Positions 1 to 7,665 of a DNA stretch of 27,590 nucleotides are shown in pieces (position 1 is the stretch's first letter; every line of letters starts with the position of its first letter). A model generated the notes under the pieces. That model did no database searches. It was not told the origin of the DNA and saw only the letters and a list, made by a program, of their open reading frames with translations. A program made the position numbers and the translations under genes. This DNA is from a virus: IMG/VR virus record IMGVR_UViG_3300029309_000277, positions 1 through 27,590 of that record; one strand, 5' to 3'.

Positions 1-326
1 AAACTAGTTTGGCTACGTTTACAACTAACGATATTATTGGAATAGCCTTAAATATGGATACAACATCAGGTAATGTAGCATTTACAAAGAATGGTGTTGC
101 TGTAGGATCTGCTCAAGATTTTACAAGCAAACCAAATTTTGCAGGTTTCTATATACAGACCCATACAAGTGGTGGTAGTCAAAAGGGTGAGTTTAATTTT
201 GGTCAGCCAGTGTTTACCATCGCTTCGGGTAACGCAGATGCAAACGGCTACGGTAATTTCGAATACGCTGTACCTTCAGGGTATTATGCATTATGTACAA
301 AGAACTTAGGACAATACGGAGGGTAA
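1..326 (+). CDS. SPRY/concanavalin-like virion protein, 5' truncated
   Basis: The reading frame is open from the first bases of the window, so the true start lies upstream; the TTG at position 9 is just an internal codon. The visible part resembles a SPRY (concanavalin A-like) module: 'IIGIALNMDTTSGNVAFTKNG' is the typical 'IGIALDxxxGxxxFxKNG' strand pair, followed by 'GEFNFGQ' and the closing 'PSGYYALCTKNL'. As I recall, this ending is common in marine phage surface proteins that sit next to a DUF7483-type protein, as here. The likely role is a decoration or receptor-binding subunit of the tail. The stop is two bases before the next start, and the GGAGGG at its 3' end probably serves as that gene's ribosome binding site. 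The fold assignment is fairly firm; the exact role is inference. Confidence 0.7.
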   Translation, partial: TSLATFTTNDIIGIALNMDTTSGNVAFTKNGVAVGSAQDFTSKPNFAGFYIQTHTSGGSQKGEFNFGQPVFTIASGNADANGYGNFEYAVPSGYYALCTKNLGQYGG

Positions 327-327
327 C

Positions 328-1383
328 ATGGCAGTATACACATCAATAAACGATCCTTCGGCATTTTTTCAAGTAGCTTTATGGACTGGTAATAGTAGTT
401 CAACACAAGCAATTACAAATGATGGTACTTCTAATTTACAGCCAGATTTTGTTTGGTTAAAAAGAAGAAGCGATGCTGAAAATCATACTTTAGCTGATAC
501 ATCCAGAGGAATTACTAAAAGAATGGTTTCTAACAGTGATGCAGCAGAAAATACTGCAGATGGCGTAGTTAGTGTTCAAAGTGATGGATTTACAGTTGGT
601 GGTGGTTACAATGGAAATACAAACGGTGCAACTTATGTAGGGTGGCAATGGAAAGCTAATGGTGGAACCACTGCTTCAAACACAACTGGAAGCACTAATG
701 TAACCACACAAGTTAATTCTACCGCTGGATTTTCTATAATTACAGGAAATGGTTCAAGCTCAGCTGGTCAAACTTTTGGTCACGGATTAAGTCAAGCACC
801 AGAATTTTTTACGTTTAGAATGAAAGATGAAACAGCACATTGGATTTGTTATCATAAAGATATGGGTCCAGGTCATTATTTAAGATTAGATCAAAACGTT
901 ACAAAAGTAAGTAATACTAATATTTTTTCTAACACCGATCCATCATCAACTTTAATTTATTATGGTGGCAACTCAATGTTTACTAGTAACGCTCCTTTTA
1001 TTTGTTATGCTTTTCATTCTGTTCAAGGATACAGTAAATTTGGTACTTATACAGGTAATGGTAGTTCGGACGGGCCGTTTATCTACACAGGATTTAAACC
1101 TGCCTATGTAGTAACCAAAACTATTGATACCACAGCTAATCAGTGGGCTATAAAAGATCACAGAAGAAATCCTCATAATGAAAGAACTCTATCTTTGTAT
1201 GCAAATTTAAATAATGCTGATGATACAGGCGGTGGTAATATTGCTTTAGATTTTCTTTCAAATGGATTTAAATGTAGAAAAACAGATAGTCAAATAAATG
1301 AAAATGGCACTGCATATATTTATTTAGCATTTGCAGAATCACCTTTTGTTTCGTCAACAGGCGTACCAACAGTAGCGGAATAA
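328..1383 (+). CDS. DUF7483-type tail/fibre protein
   Basis: The 351-aa product starts at ATG behind GGAGGG. The N-terminal part carries the pattern 'PDFVWLKRRS', 'HTLADTSRG', 'SDGFTVGGG' and 'YVGWQWKANGG', which matches my memory of the DUF7483 family found in marine phages next to SPRY proteins. The second half repeats a related theme: 'GFSIITGNGSS..GQTFGHGLSQAPEFF' followed by 'YTGFKPAYVVTKTID' and 'YIYLAFAESPF', so the protein may be an internal duplication of a lectin-like beta sandwich. No signal peptide or membrane segment is visible. It probably forms part of the tail tip or fibre. Product class is moderately sure; receptor specificity cannot be read. Confidence 0.72.
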   Translation: MAVYTSINDPSAFFQVALWTGNSSSTQAITNDGTSNLQPDFVWLKRRSDAENHTLADTSRGITKRMVSNSDAAENTADGVVSVQSDGFTVGGGYNGNTNGATYVGWQWKANGGTTASNTTGSTNVTTQVNSTAGFSIITGNGSSSAGQTFGHGLSQAPEFFTFRMKDETAHWICYHKDMGPGHYLRLDQNVTKVSNTNIFSNTDPSSTLIYYGGNSMFTSNAPFICYAFHSVQGYSKFGTYTGNGSSDGPFIYTGFKPAYVVTKTIDTTANQWAIKDHRRNPHNERTLSLYANLNNADDTGGGNIALDFLSNGFKCRKTDSQINENGTAYIYLAFAESPFVSSTGVPTVAE

Positions 1384-1740
1384 ATGAAGATTTCAGAAAA
1401 CACTGCAATATCAATGCCTATGCGAAACTTGCTTTCAATATTAGGAGCAACTGCTGTTGGAGTGTGGGCGTATTTTGGAGTTATAGAAAGATTAAATAAC
1501 ATAGAAACTAGAGCAACTTTATTTGAAGCTGACTTATTAAAAGCTGCAGATCAAAAACCTATTGATCAGGAACAATATATGTTGTTAGAATTTACAGCTT
1601 CTCAATTAGAGAAAGTAACAACTGAAATGGAATCTATGATGAATAATCGTGTAAATATAGATTTTCTTAGAAAACAAGTAGATAAGTTACAAAAAGATGT
1701 AGAGCAACTAAAAGATAAGGTAAGACAGAATGGTGGTTGA
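1384..1740 (+). CDS. Small membrane-anchored coiled-coil protein
   Basis: The 118-aa protein has one hydrophobic helix at about residues 15-34 ('LLSILGATAVGVWAYFGV') followed by a helical, charged region. Residues about 86-115 look like a coiled coil ('FLRKQVDKLQKDVEQLKDKV'). It starts at the first ATG after the upstream stop, with no clear Shine-Dalgarno, which suggests translational coupling. The segment 'WAYFGVIERLNNIETR' resembles 'FYAWGEFNTRLSAIENQ' in the protein at 18027, so the two may share an architecture. I do not recognise a named family. A membrane-attached virion or assembly factor is possible, but its function is unknown. Confidence 0.65.
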   Translation: MKISENTAISMPMRNLLSILGATAVGVWAYFGVIERLNNIETRATLFEADLLKAADQKPIDQEQYMLLEFTASQLEKVTTEMESMMNNRVNIDFLRKQVDKLQKDVEQLKDKVRQNGG

Positions 1741-1960
1741 AACAGTATTCGCTATGATGATGATAGTAAATGGATCAATGGATGGATTCATGAAAACAGA
1801 GGGTTTATCTCACTGTCTTAAAGTTAAGAGAGAAAGTGAACGCAATTTAGCAGATAATAGAACGAATGTTATTCGTTATGAGTGTGGTTTAGTTAAAGCA
1901 GAACTAGAGCCAGATTCAGAAGGCGTTCTTAAAATAAAAAAGATACTTGAGAAAAAATAA
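1730..1960 (+). CDS. Small conserved phage protein with two cysteines, unknown function
   Basis: The 76-aa product overlaps the upstream gene by 11 bases, starting at ATG 1730, and stops in a TAATG with the next gene. The N-terminus is hydrophobic ('VFAMMMIVNG'), followed by 'MKTEGLSHCLKVKRESERN', a basic helix, and a second cysteine in 'RYECGLVKAEL'. Proteins with this 'EG..HCLK.KR...RN' pattern occur in marine phage tail modules as I recall, always without a function. Two cysteines (about residues 28 and 52) and a short hydrophobic start would fit an exported, disulfide-bonded protein, but the hydrophobic stretch is too short to call a signal peptide with confidence. Confidence 0.6.
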   Translation: MVVETVFAMMMIVNGSMDGFMKTEGLSHCLKVKRESERNLADNRTNVIRYECGLVKAELEPDSEGVLKIKKILEKK

Positions 1961-2733
1961 TGCTGTTCGGCTCTACAGCATTTGCAGAAGCTCCGTTTTC
2001 ATCAACATCTTCGACTAATGTAACCTTGGCAGTATCAGGGCAAGAAATGTCCATGTTTACTCCAGGAACAGTAATTCCTAAAGGCTCTATGGTTTTAACT
2101 GCTGGAGGGCAGGAAATGTCTATGTTTACTCCAGGCACAGTAATCCCTAAAGGAGCGTCTATTTTAACCGCTGGAGGGCAAGAATTAACGCCAACGCCTG
2201 GTAATATCAGCGCAAATACCGAACAAAAAATAGTGGCGTCTGGACAAGAAATGTCTATGTTTAGTCCAGGGACAGTCGTTCTTAAAACTGGAGTAGGCGT
2301 TTCTGTAAGTGGAGAACAATTAACAGTTACTGAGGGAGACGTTGGTTTTGGATTAGGTGTTTTAGTTAATGCTACAGGTCAACAACTACAAGCGGTAGTA
2401 GATGACGTAATAAATAAAACTGGAGTTAAAGTAATTCCAACAGGAATACCTGCTTCAATCGTTGTAAATGACGTAACTTTAAAAACTAGCATTATTACAG
2501 TGGCTTCTGGAATAGATTTAAATGTTCTTGGCGGCTCAATTAGTTCAGTAAATACTGATCAAATACTGTCAATTTCTGGAAATTCTGTTAATATAAGAGG
2601 AGGTTCAGTTATTTTTTGGGATCCAGTAATTCCTGGTGCAACAAATAGCTGGAGCAACGTAAACGCTGCAACAGGCAGAACATGGACTAATGTAAATGCA
2701 ACAACAAATACAACATGGACTAAACAAAACTAA
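1960..2733 (+). CDS. Tandem-repeat virion protein (22-23-residue repeats)
   Basis: The 257-aa product starts in a TAATG overlap with the preceding stop. The first residues 'MLFGSTAFAEAPF' look like the end of a signal peptide but without a full hydrophobic core. Residues about 27-228 are nine repeats, each beginning at a Gly ('SGQEMSMFTPGTVIPKG' in the most regular copies) and spaced 22 or 23 residues apart. Each unit has short hydrophobic strands separated by Gly turns, as in a beta-solenoid or stacked beta repeat. The C-terminus switches to a W-x-x-V motif ('SWSNVNAATGRTWTNVNAT'), repeated about every ten residues, a tail I recall from marine phage structural proteins. The location between tail genes suggests a fibre or decoration protein. 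Its function is inferred only from context. Confidence 0.68.
   Translation: MLFGSTAFAEAPFSSTSSTNVTLAVSGQEMSMFTPGTVIPKGSMVLTAGGQEMSMFTPGTVIPKGASILTAGGQELTPTPGNISANTEQKIVASGQEMSMFSPGTVVLKTGVGVSVSGEQLTVTEGDVGFGLGVLVNATGQQLQAVVDDVINKTGVKVIPTGIPASIVVNDVTLKTSIITVASGIDLNVLGGSISSVNTDQILSISGNSVNIRGGSVIFWDPVIPGATNSWSNVNAATGRTWTNVNATTNTTWTKQN
2038..2643 (+). repeat. Nine in-frame coding repeats of 66-69 bp
   Basis: Repeat units start at the Gly codon at 2038, 2107, 2176, 2242, 2311, 2377, 2443, 2509 and 2578, giving spacings of 69, 69, 66, 69, 66, 66, 66 and 69 bases. The first two and the fourth copies are nearly identical in protein ('GQEMSMF(T/S)PGTV') and similar in DNA, which points to recent duplication. 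The later copies have diverged to a Gly and hydrophobic skeleton. The end is approximate. Confidence 0.8.
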
Positions 2734-2739
2734 GGAGGT
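2732..2739 (+). promoter_or_regulatory. Strong Shine-Dalgarno for the collar-type tail fibre
   Basis: AAGGAGGT overlaps the upstream stop codon and lies just before the ATG at 2743. It is the most complete Shine-Dalgarno I see in the window, where most genes instead rely on stop/start overlap, so this fibre gene may be translated at a high and independent rate. Confidence 0.75.
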
Positions 2740-2742
2740 ATA

Positions 2743-3726
2743 ATGGCGTCAACATATTCATCAAGACTAAAGTTAGAACTCATGGAAGCTGGTGCTAATA
2801 CAGGTACATGGGGTAATAACACAAACGAAAACTTACAAGTAATCGATGCGAGTATCGGTGGCTATTTAAGTAAATCAGTAGCAGGAAGTGCTAACGTTAC
2901 TTTAACAACTGCTAATAGAGATGCTGATGTAGAAACTACTAATGAAGCTGGAAATAAAGTAATAGATTTAAATGGAACTTTATCTGGTAATATTTATGTA
3001 TTTCTACCAGCAGTAGAAAAAGAATATACTTTATTTAATAATACAGCAGGCAATCATACATTACAAGTAGCACCAACAGGACACGCTGCTAATAATGTTA
3101 CTTTAACTAAAGGAGCGCATACAACAGTTTATGTGCAAAATGGTAATAAAGTTATAGATGAGTTTGCTGCAAATGTAGGAACAACCACTACAACTTACAT
3201 AGGAAATGGCGCTAACTTAACAGGAATACAACCTTTTGCACAAGGCACGAGAATGTTATTTCAACAAACAGCTGCGCCAACGGGATGGACGAAAGATACT
3301 TCGCACAATAATAAAGCACTTCGTATTACTTCTGGCTCTGTAACTACTGGAGGAAGTGTCGCTTTTACTGACGCTTTTAAAAGTCAAACTGTAAGCATAT
3401 CAGGAACAACTGGAGGTAGTACAGTTAGTATAACAGGTAGTGTTGCTTCTCATACTTTGACTGTAGACGAAATACCAGCTCACAATCACTTAGAAGGTGG
3501 ACACGTTGAGTTTGGTACAGGAAGTAGTCAATCAGCAGGAACTAGAAATACTGGTAACTCTGGTGGTGCAAAAAGATTTTTTACAGCAGATACTGGTGGA
3601 GGTCAAGGTCATACACATGCTGCTGGCACATTAGCTGGTGCTTCTCATACACATTCTTTTTCTGATACTGATGCAGTCGATTTAGAAGTTCAGTATGTAG
3701 ACGTAATCATTTGCGCTAAGGATTAA
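2743..3726 (+). CDS. Tail fibre with collar-like (short tail fibre) C-terminus
   Basis: The 327-aa protein starts behind a strong Shine-Dalgarno. Residues 1-50 ('STYSSRLKLELMEAGANTGTW..NTNENLQVID') form a conserved N-terminal domain that I recall in many marine phage fibres and take to be the virion attachment part. Residues about 150-200 carry the collar pattern 'GTRMLFQQTAAPTGWTKD'. The C-terminus is Gly/Thr/Ser-rich and has three His-x-His pairs: H247/H249 in 'EIPAHNH', H290/H292 in 'GHTHAAG' and H302/H304 in 'SHTHSF'. It ends 'VQYVDVIICAKD'. In T4-like short and long fibres, His-x-His pairs bind metal along a trimeric fibre tip. This protein is likely the receptor-contacting trimer, though the receptor is unknown. 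Confidence 0.82.
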   Translation: MASTYSSRLKLELMEAGANTGTWGNNTNENLQVIDASIGGYLSKSVAGSANVTLTTANRDADVETTNEAGNKVIDLNGTLSGNIYVFLPAVEKEYTLFNNTAGNHTLQVAPTGHAANNVTLTKGAHTTVYVQNGNKVIDEFAANVGTTTTTYIGNGANLTGIQPFAQGTRMLFQQTAAPTGWTKDTSHNNKALRITSGSVTTGGSVAFTDAFKSQTVSISGTTGGSTVSITGSVASHTLTVDEIPAHNHLEGGHVEFGTGSSQSAGTRNTGNSGGAKRFFTADTGGGQGHTHAAGTLAGASHTHSFSDTDAVDLEVQYVDVIICAKD

Positions 3727-3727
3727 T

Positions 3728-4015
3728 GTGAAGTTAGAGGTAAAAGACAATTGTCCTTTAAATAACTTTGAGCCTTGCAAAAAATTTGATTGCGCTTGGT
3801 TTATACAAGTAAAAGGAACACATCCTCAAACCGGTCAAGACATAGATGAGTACGGCTGTTCTATGGCTATGCTTCCAATGTTAATGATAGAAAATTCTAG
3901 ACAGACTAATCAAGCTGGTGCTGCTATTGAAAGTTTTAGAAATGAAATGGTAAAAACTAATAAAGAATTAAACATACAAATTATAGAAGCTAACAATAGG
4001 AAAAAATTAAAGTAA
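3728..4015 (+). CDS. Conserved four-cysteine phage protein, unknown function
   Basis: The 95-aa protein reads from a GTG start right after the previous stop. An ATG at 3726 is immediately followed by TGA and cannot be used, so GTG 3728 is the only sensible start. Cysteines at residues 9, 17, 22 and 44 ('NCPLNNFEPCKKFDCAWF' and 'EYGCSMAML') are spaced in a way that could bind a metal or an Fe-S cluster. The C-terminal half is helical and polar. I recall this family in marine phages between the fibre and gp10-like genes, but no function is known. It ends in TAATG with the next gene. Confidence 0.65.
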   Translation: MKLEVKDNCPLNNFEPCKKFDCAWFIQVKGTHPQTGQDIDEYGCSMAMLPMLMIENSRQTNQAGAAIESFRNEMVKTNKELNIQIIEANNRKKLK

Positions 4016-5868
4016 TGGCATATACAAGCATACAATTTGTACCAGGAATAAATAAAGAAACTACAGAGTATGGTGCTGAAGGTCAATGGGTAGATTGCGA
4101 TAAAGTTCGTTTTAGATATGGTTTACCACAAAAAATAGGTGGTTGGGAAAAAGCTTCTCCTCATGCTCTCATAGGAGTTTGTCGTGGATTATTTTCTTGG
4201 TTTGATTTAAATGGAATACGATACGCTGCAATAGGAACTAATAAAAAAGTTTACTTATTTAGTGGAGGTAACTATTACGATATTACCCCTATAAGAACTA
4301 CTAAATCATCTCAAACTAATTGTTTTACTTCTTCTAATGGTCAAGCTTTAATTACATGTACTGTTGTTAATCACGGTGCAGTAGCAGGAGAATTTGTTAC
4401 AATAAGCGGTACTTCAAGTTTATCGAATACTAATTTTACTGCTTCTGATTTTAACCAAGAATTTGAAATAACTAGTGTAGTTGATAACGACAACTTTAAA
4501 ATTACAATGCCTAGTAACGAAACAGGAACTGGAATGTCTACAGTAGGAACTGCTACATTTGCATTTCAATTAGAAAATGAACCAGATAGTCAAACTTTTG
4601 GTTTTGGTTGGGGAACAAATACTTGGAATACCGCAGCATGGGGTACAGCTCGTTCTACATCTAACGTTACTCTTGACGCTGGTATATGGAGTTTTGATAA
4701 CGCAGGTGAAGATTTATTTGCATGGTTAAAAAACGGAGGATTATATAAATGGGATGTTACTTCTGGGTTTGGCTCTCCACTAGCTGCAGTAAGTGGTGCT
4801 CCTACTTCTTCAGTTACAGGTTTAATTTCTACTCCAGATAGACATGCTATATGTTTTGGAACAGAAATAACAATAGGAAATGCTTCAACACAAGATAAAA
4901 TGTTTATTCGTTGGTCAGATCAAGAAAACTTTACAAGTTGGAATCCAACTACAACTAACACTGCTGGATCACAACGATTAGGAGAAGGTAGTAGAATAAT
5001 ATCAGCGTCATCAACTAGAGGTGAAATATTAGTATGGACAGATACAGCACTACATTCAATGCAATTTATTGGTCCACCGTTTACTTTTGGTTTTAAATTA
5101 CTCGGTACAGACTGCGGATTAGTTGCACTTAATGCAGCGGTCGTAGTAAACGATAAAGCGTACTGGATGACTGACGGTCGATTTATGACTTACGCAGGTG
5201 CTATTTCAGAAATACCTTGTAGTGTAAAACAATATGTATTTGACGATATAAACAGAACACAATATTCACAAGTTTATGCAGGAGAGAATAATCAATTTAA
5301 CGAAGTCATATGGTATTACTGTTCTCAAAGTTCTGGATTTATAGATAGATATGTTATTTACAATTACATAGAAAATGTTTGGTCTATTGGTAATTTAAAT
5401 AGAACAGCATGGGTAGATAACGCAGTATTTCAAAACCCTATGGCTTTAGAATATTTACCAAATTCTACTGCAGCTACTCAAACTACAGTTAATGGTGCTA
5501 CTGCTGGTCGTTCTTTTTTATATGATCATGAAAAAGGTTCGTCAGATGATGGTGCTATTTTAGAATCTACATTAACTAGTGGAGATGCTGACGTAGGCGA
5601 TGGAGACGTGTTTACTTTTATACGAGGCGTAATACCTGATTTTAAAAATTTAGCAGGAACAGTAAAATTAAATATACAATCTAGAGATTTTCCAGCAGAT
5701 TCACAACGTACAACAGGAGATTTATCTGTAACTACTTCTACTCGATTTGTAAATACACGAGCTAGAGGTAGACAAGTATCATTGAAAATAACTAATGATA
5801 GTTCAACTTCTGATAATTGGAGATTTGGAACTTTACGATTAGATACAAAAGCGGACGGTAGAAGATGA
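4015..5868 (+). CDS. P22 gp10-like phage stabilisation (tail accessory) protein
   Basis: The 617-aa product starts in a TAATG overlap. The N-terminus 'FVPGINKETTEYGAEGQWVDCDKVRFR' with 'GLPQKIGGWEK' is the hallmark opening of the phage stabilisation protein family related to P22 gp10, which closes the portal and forms the tail hub of short-tailed phages. The body is beta-rich, with Trp motifs such as 'FGWGTNTWNTAAWGTAR' and 'ENVWSIGNLNRTAW' that fit a beta-propeller-like fold. It should sit between the portal and the tail needle or fibres. This gene is the best evidence that the phage is a podovirus. The family call comes from recognised sequence patterns and was not checked by alignment. Confidence 0.8.
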   Translation: MAYTSIQFVPGINKETTEYGAEGQWVDCDKVRFRYGLPQKIGGWEKASPHALIGVCRGLFSWFDLNGIRYAAIGTNKKVYLFSGGNYYDITPIRTTKSSQTNCFTSSNGQALITCTVVNHGAVAGEFVTISGTSSLSNTNFTASDFNQEFEITSVVDNDNFKITMPSNETGTGMSTVGTATFAFQLENEPDSQTFGFGWGTNTWNTAAWGTARSTSNVTLDAGIWSFDNAGEDLFAWLKNGGLYKWDVTSGFGSPLAAVSGAPTSSVTGLISTPDRHAICFGTEITIGNASTQDKMFIRWSDQENFTSWNPTTTNTAGSQRLGEGSRIISASSTRGEILVWTDTALHSMQFIGPPFTFGFKLLGTDCGLVALNAAVVVNDKAYWMTDGRFMTYAGAISEIPCSVKQYVFDDINRTQYSQVYAGENNQFNEVIWYYCSQSSGFIDRYVIYNYIENVWSIGNLNRTAWVDNAVFQNPMALEYLPNSTAATQTTVNGATAGRSFLYDHEKGSSDDGAILESTLTSGDADVGDGDVFTFIRGVIPDFKNLAGTVKLNIQSRDFPADSQRTTGDLSVTTSTRFVNTRARGRQVSLKITNDSSTSDNWRFGTLRLDTKADGRR

Positions 5869-6119
5869 CATTTAAACCACCACCAAGTTTACCAATAGCA
5901 ACGAAAGAAATTGATGTAAAAGAAACTCTTAACGTTACAACTAAAACGATAGAACAATATTTGACTGAAGTAAATCAGCCAGCAGCGAATGGTTATTCTA
6001 CATCTAATATCGTAGATACTCGCACTTTAAATGGCTCTACAGCCAGTTTAGCTGACGTAACTAACGTATTAGGCACGTTAATAGAAAGACTTAAAGGAAA
6101 GGGATTATTAAGTGATTAA
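5865..6119 (+). CDS. Small conserved tail-module protein, unknown function
   Basis: The 84-aa product starts at an ATGA overlap with the gp10-like gene and overlaps the next gene by eight bases, so it is probably translationally coupled to both. It opens with a proline-rich stretch ('FKPPPSLPIATKEID'), then a predicted helix 'TLNVTTKTIEQYLTEV' and a C-terminal helix 'DVTNVLGTLIERLKGKGLL'. No membrane segment or cysteine is present. I do not recognise a domain. Its position after the stabilisation protein suggests a small virion or assembly factor. Confidence 0.6.
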   Translation: MTFKPPPSLPIATKEIDVKETLNVTTKTIEQYLTEVNQPAANGYSTSNIVDTRTLNGSTASLADVTNVLGTLIERLKGKGLLSD

Positions 6120-6555
6120 GCTAAGAAAAGCAATAGAAACTGATGTTATTCAGATACGAGAGCTTTTAAAGAAATGGTTAATTGAAACAAAATTAAACTT
6201 TGGTGTAACAAACAATAGCAAAGCAAGGGAAAATATATTAGAATACATACGTCAAAACTTTGTCGTAGTGGCAGTTAAGGACGGTAAAATTATTGGAAGT
6301 ATAGCAATGGCGCATTGTGATACTTGGTATACCGATAAAGCTTTTTATCGAACACTATGGTTTTTTGTCGATGAAAACGAGAGAAACCCTAGTATTGCAA
6401 AATCTTTATTAGACTTTGCGAGAGAATATGCTAAAGTACAAAATATTCCAATGATTTTAGAAATTATGCAAGGAAAAGATATGGATAGAAAACATCAATG
6501 GATTACTCGACAAAACCTTGACTATCTTGGTGGAACTTATGCAGAGGGATTATAA
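6112..6555 (+). CDS. GNAT-family N-acetyltransferase
   Basis: The 147-aa protein starts at GTG 6112, inside the end of the previous gene, and stops in TAATG. The order of elements fits GNAT: 'IRKAIETD..QIRELLKKW' (read as LRKAIETDVIQIRELL) for the first strand and helix, 'VVVAVKDGKIIGSIAMA' for the central strands, then 'TLWFFVDENERNPSIAKSLLDFAREYA' as acetyl-CoA motif A, and 'RQNLDYLGGTYAEGL' at the end. The usual Gly pair of the pyrophosphate loop (R-x-x-G-x-G/A) is weak here ('ERNPSIAKSLL'), as in some phage GNATs. The substrate is unknown; it could be a virion protein, a host protein or a small molecule. Finding it between structural genes is a recurring marine phage arrangement in my memory. 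Confidence 0.72.
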   Translation: MIKLRKAIETDVIQIRELLKKWLIETKLNFGVTNNSKARENILEYIRQNFVVVAVKDGKIIGSIAMAHCDTWYTDKAFYRTLWFFVDENERNPSIAKSLLDFAREYAKVQNIPMILEIMQGKDMDRKHQWITRQNLDYLGGTYAEGL

Positions 6556-7658
6556 TGGGAAGTATCTTCAAACCTAAAACTACTACTGTACCAGCTTCTT
6601 CATCAGGAACAGTTACATACGAAATACCAGAATATTTTAAGAAAGCTCAAGAAGAATTATTTCAACGAGCTACAGCTGAATCTAAAAGACCTTATGAATC
6701 TTTTCAAGGGCAACGAATAGCTGATTTTACACAAGCACAGCGTGATGCAATATCTGCAGCAGGCGGACAAATAGGTGCTTTTGAAAGATCAGGTGCTACT
6801 ACAGAAGCAAGGGGCATGTTAGATGAAATGAGAAATGTAGGTGAAAGAAGATTTACAGGCTCTACTGTAGATGAATACATGAATCCTTACATAGAAAATG
6901 TTGTTAACAGATCAGTATCAAGAATAGCTGATATGGAAGGTCAAAGAAGAAATGCAGCTAGTGCAAATCAAATAAGTGCAGGTGCATACGGCGGTAGTCG
7001 TGGTGCAATAGAACAAGCTGTTGGTGCTGCAGAGAGTGGAAGAGCAGCAGGTGATTTAGCTGCGGGATTATACGCTCAAGGATTTAACACAGCACGAGGT
7101 GCATTTGATCAAGATAGAAATATTGAAATGGCAAATTTAGGTGCACTAGCGCAAGCAATACCTGCGCTTCAATTACAAAAACAAGGCGCTGCTATGCAAG
7201 AAGCAGAGGGTGCGATGAAGTTTGGAGCAGCAGAACAAGGATTAGAACAAGCTAGATTAAATGAAGCTTACAAAGATTTTATAGAACAGCAAGGTTTTGG
7301 AAGAGGGCAACTTGCTTTTTTAACTTCTATCTTATCTGGAGCACCTATAAGAAGTTATGGTCAATCTTCTACAGGCACTCAAGATCAAGTTATAGGAGGT
7401 ACTTCACCTTTTGCACAAATAGCAGGAACAGCAATGGCGTTTGCAAGACCGCCTTCTGATGTAAGACTTAAGAGAGATATCGAGCTAGTTGGTAAATCAC
7501 CTAGTGGAATAAATGTTTATAACTTTAAATATCTAAATTCTGATGACACTTATCAAGGGGTTATGGCACAAGAGGTTCCAGAAGCTTCTGTATTGATAAA
7601 CAATTATTATCATGTTGATTATTCGAAAGTAGATGTAGAATTTAAAAAATTAAGTTAA
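6555..7658 (+). CDS. Ejection-type helical virion protein with C-terminal S74 chaperone
   Basis: The 367-aa protein starts in TAATG. Residues 1-290 are Ala/Gln/Glu/Arg-rich and mostly helical ('ADFTQAQRDAISAAGG', 'YGGSRGAIEQAVGAAESGRAAGD'), which resembles the P22 gp7/gp20 type of DNA-injection protein more than a fibre. Residues about 301-367 are a short S74 (intramolecular chaperone) domain: 'SDVRLKRDIELVGKSPSGINVY', 'YQGVMAQEVPEASV' and 'HVDYSKVDVEF'. Ser301 and Lys306 have the five-residue spacing of the endosialidase Ser/Lys cleavage dyad, so self-release of the C-terminus is plausible. S74 is usually attached to tail spikes, and here it follows a helical protein. Role as the first ejection protein is inference from length and order with the next two genes. 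Confidence 0.72.
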   Translation: MGSIFKPKTTTVPASSSGTVTYEIPEYFKKAQEELFQRATAESKRPYESFQGQRIADFTQAQRDAISAAGGQIGAFERSGATTEARGMLDEMRNVGERRFTGSTVDEYMNPYIENVVNRSVSRIADMEGQRRNAASANQISAGAYGGSRGAIEQAVGAAESGRAAGDLAAGLYAQGFNTARGAFDQDRNIEMANLGALAQAIPALQLQKQGAAMQEAEGAMKFGAAEQGLEQARLNEAYKDFIEQQGFGRGQLAFLTSILSGAPIRSYGQSSTGTQDQVIGGTSPFAQIAGTAMAFARPPSDVRLKRDIELVGKSPSGINVYNFKYLNSDDTYQGVMAQEVPEASVLINNYYHVDYSKVDVEFKKLS

Positions 7659-7665
7659 AAAAGCG

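Noticed and set aside
2038-2643. CRISPR-like array
   Set aside because: Units are in-frame coding repeats of 66-69 bp with diverging sequence and no spacers.
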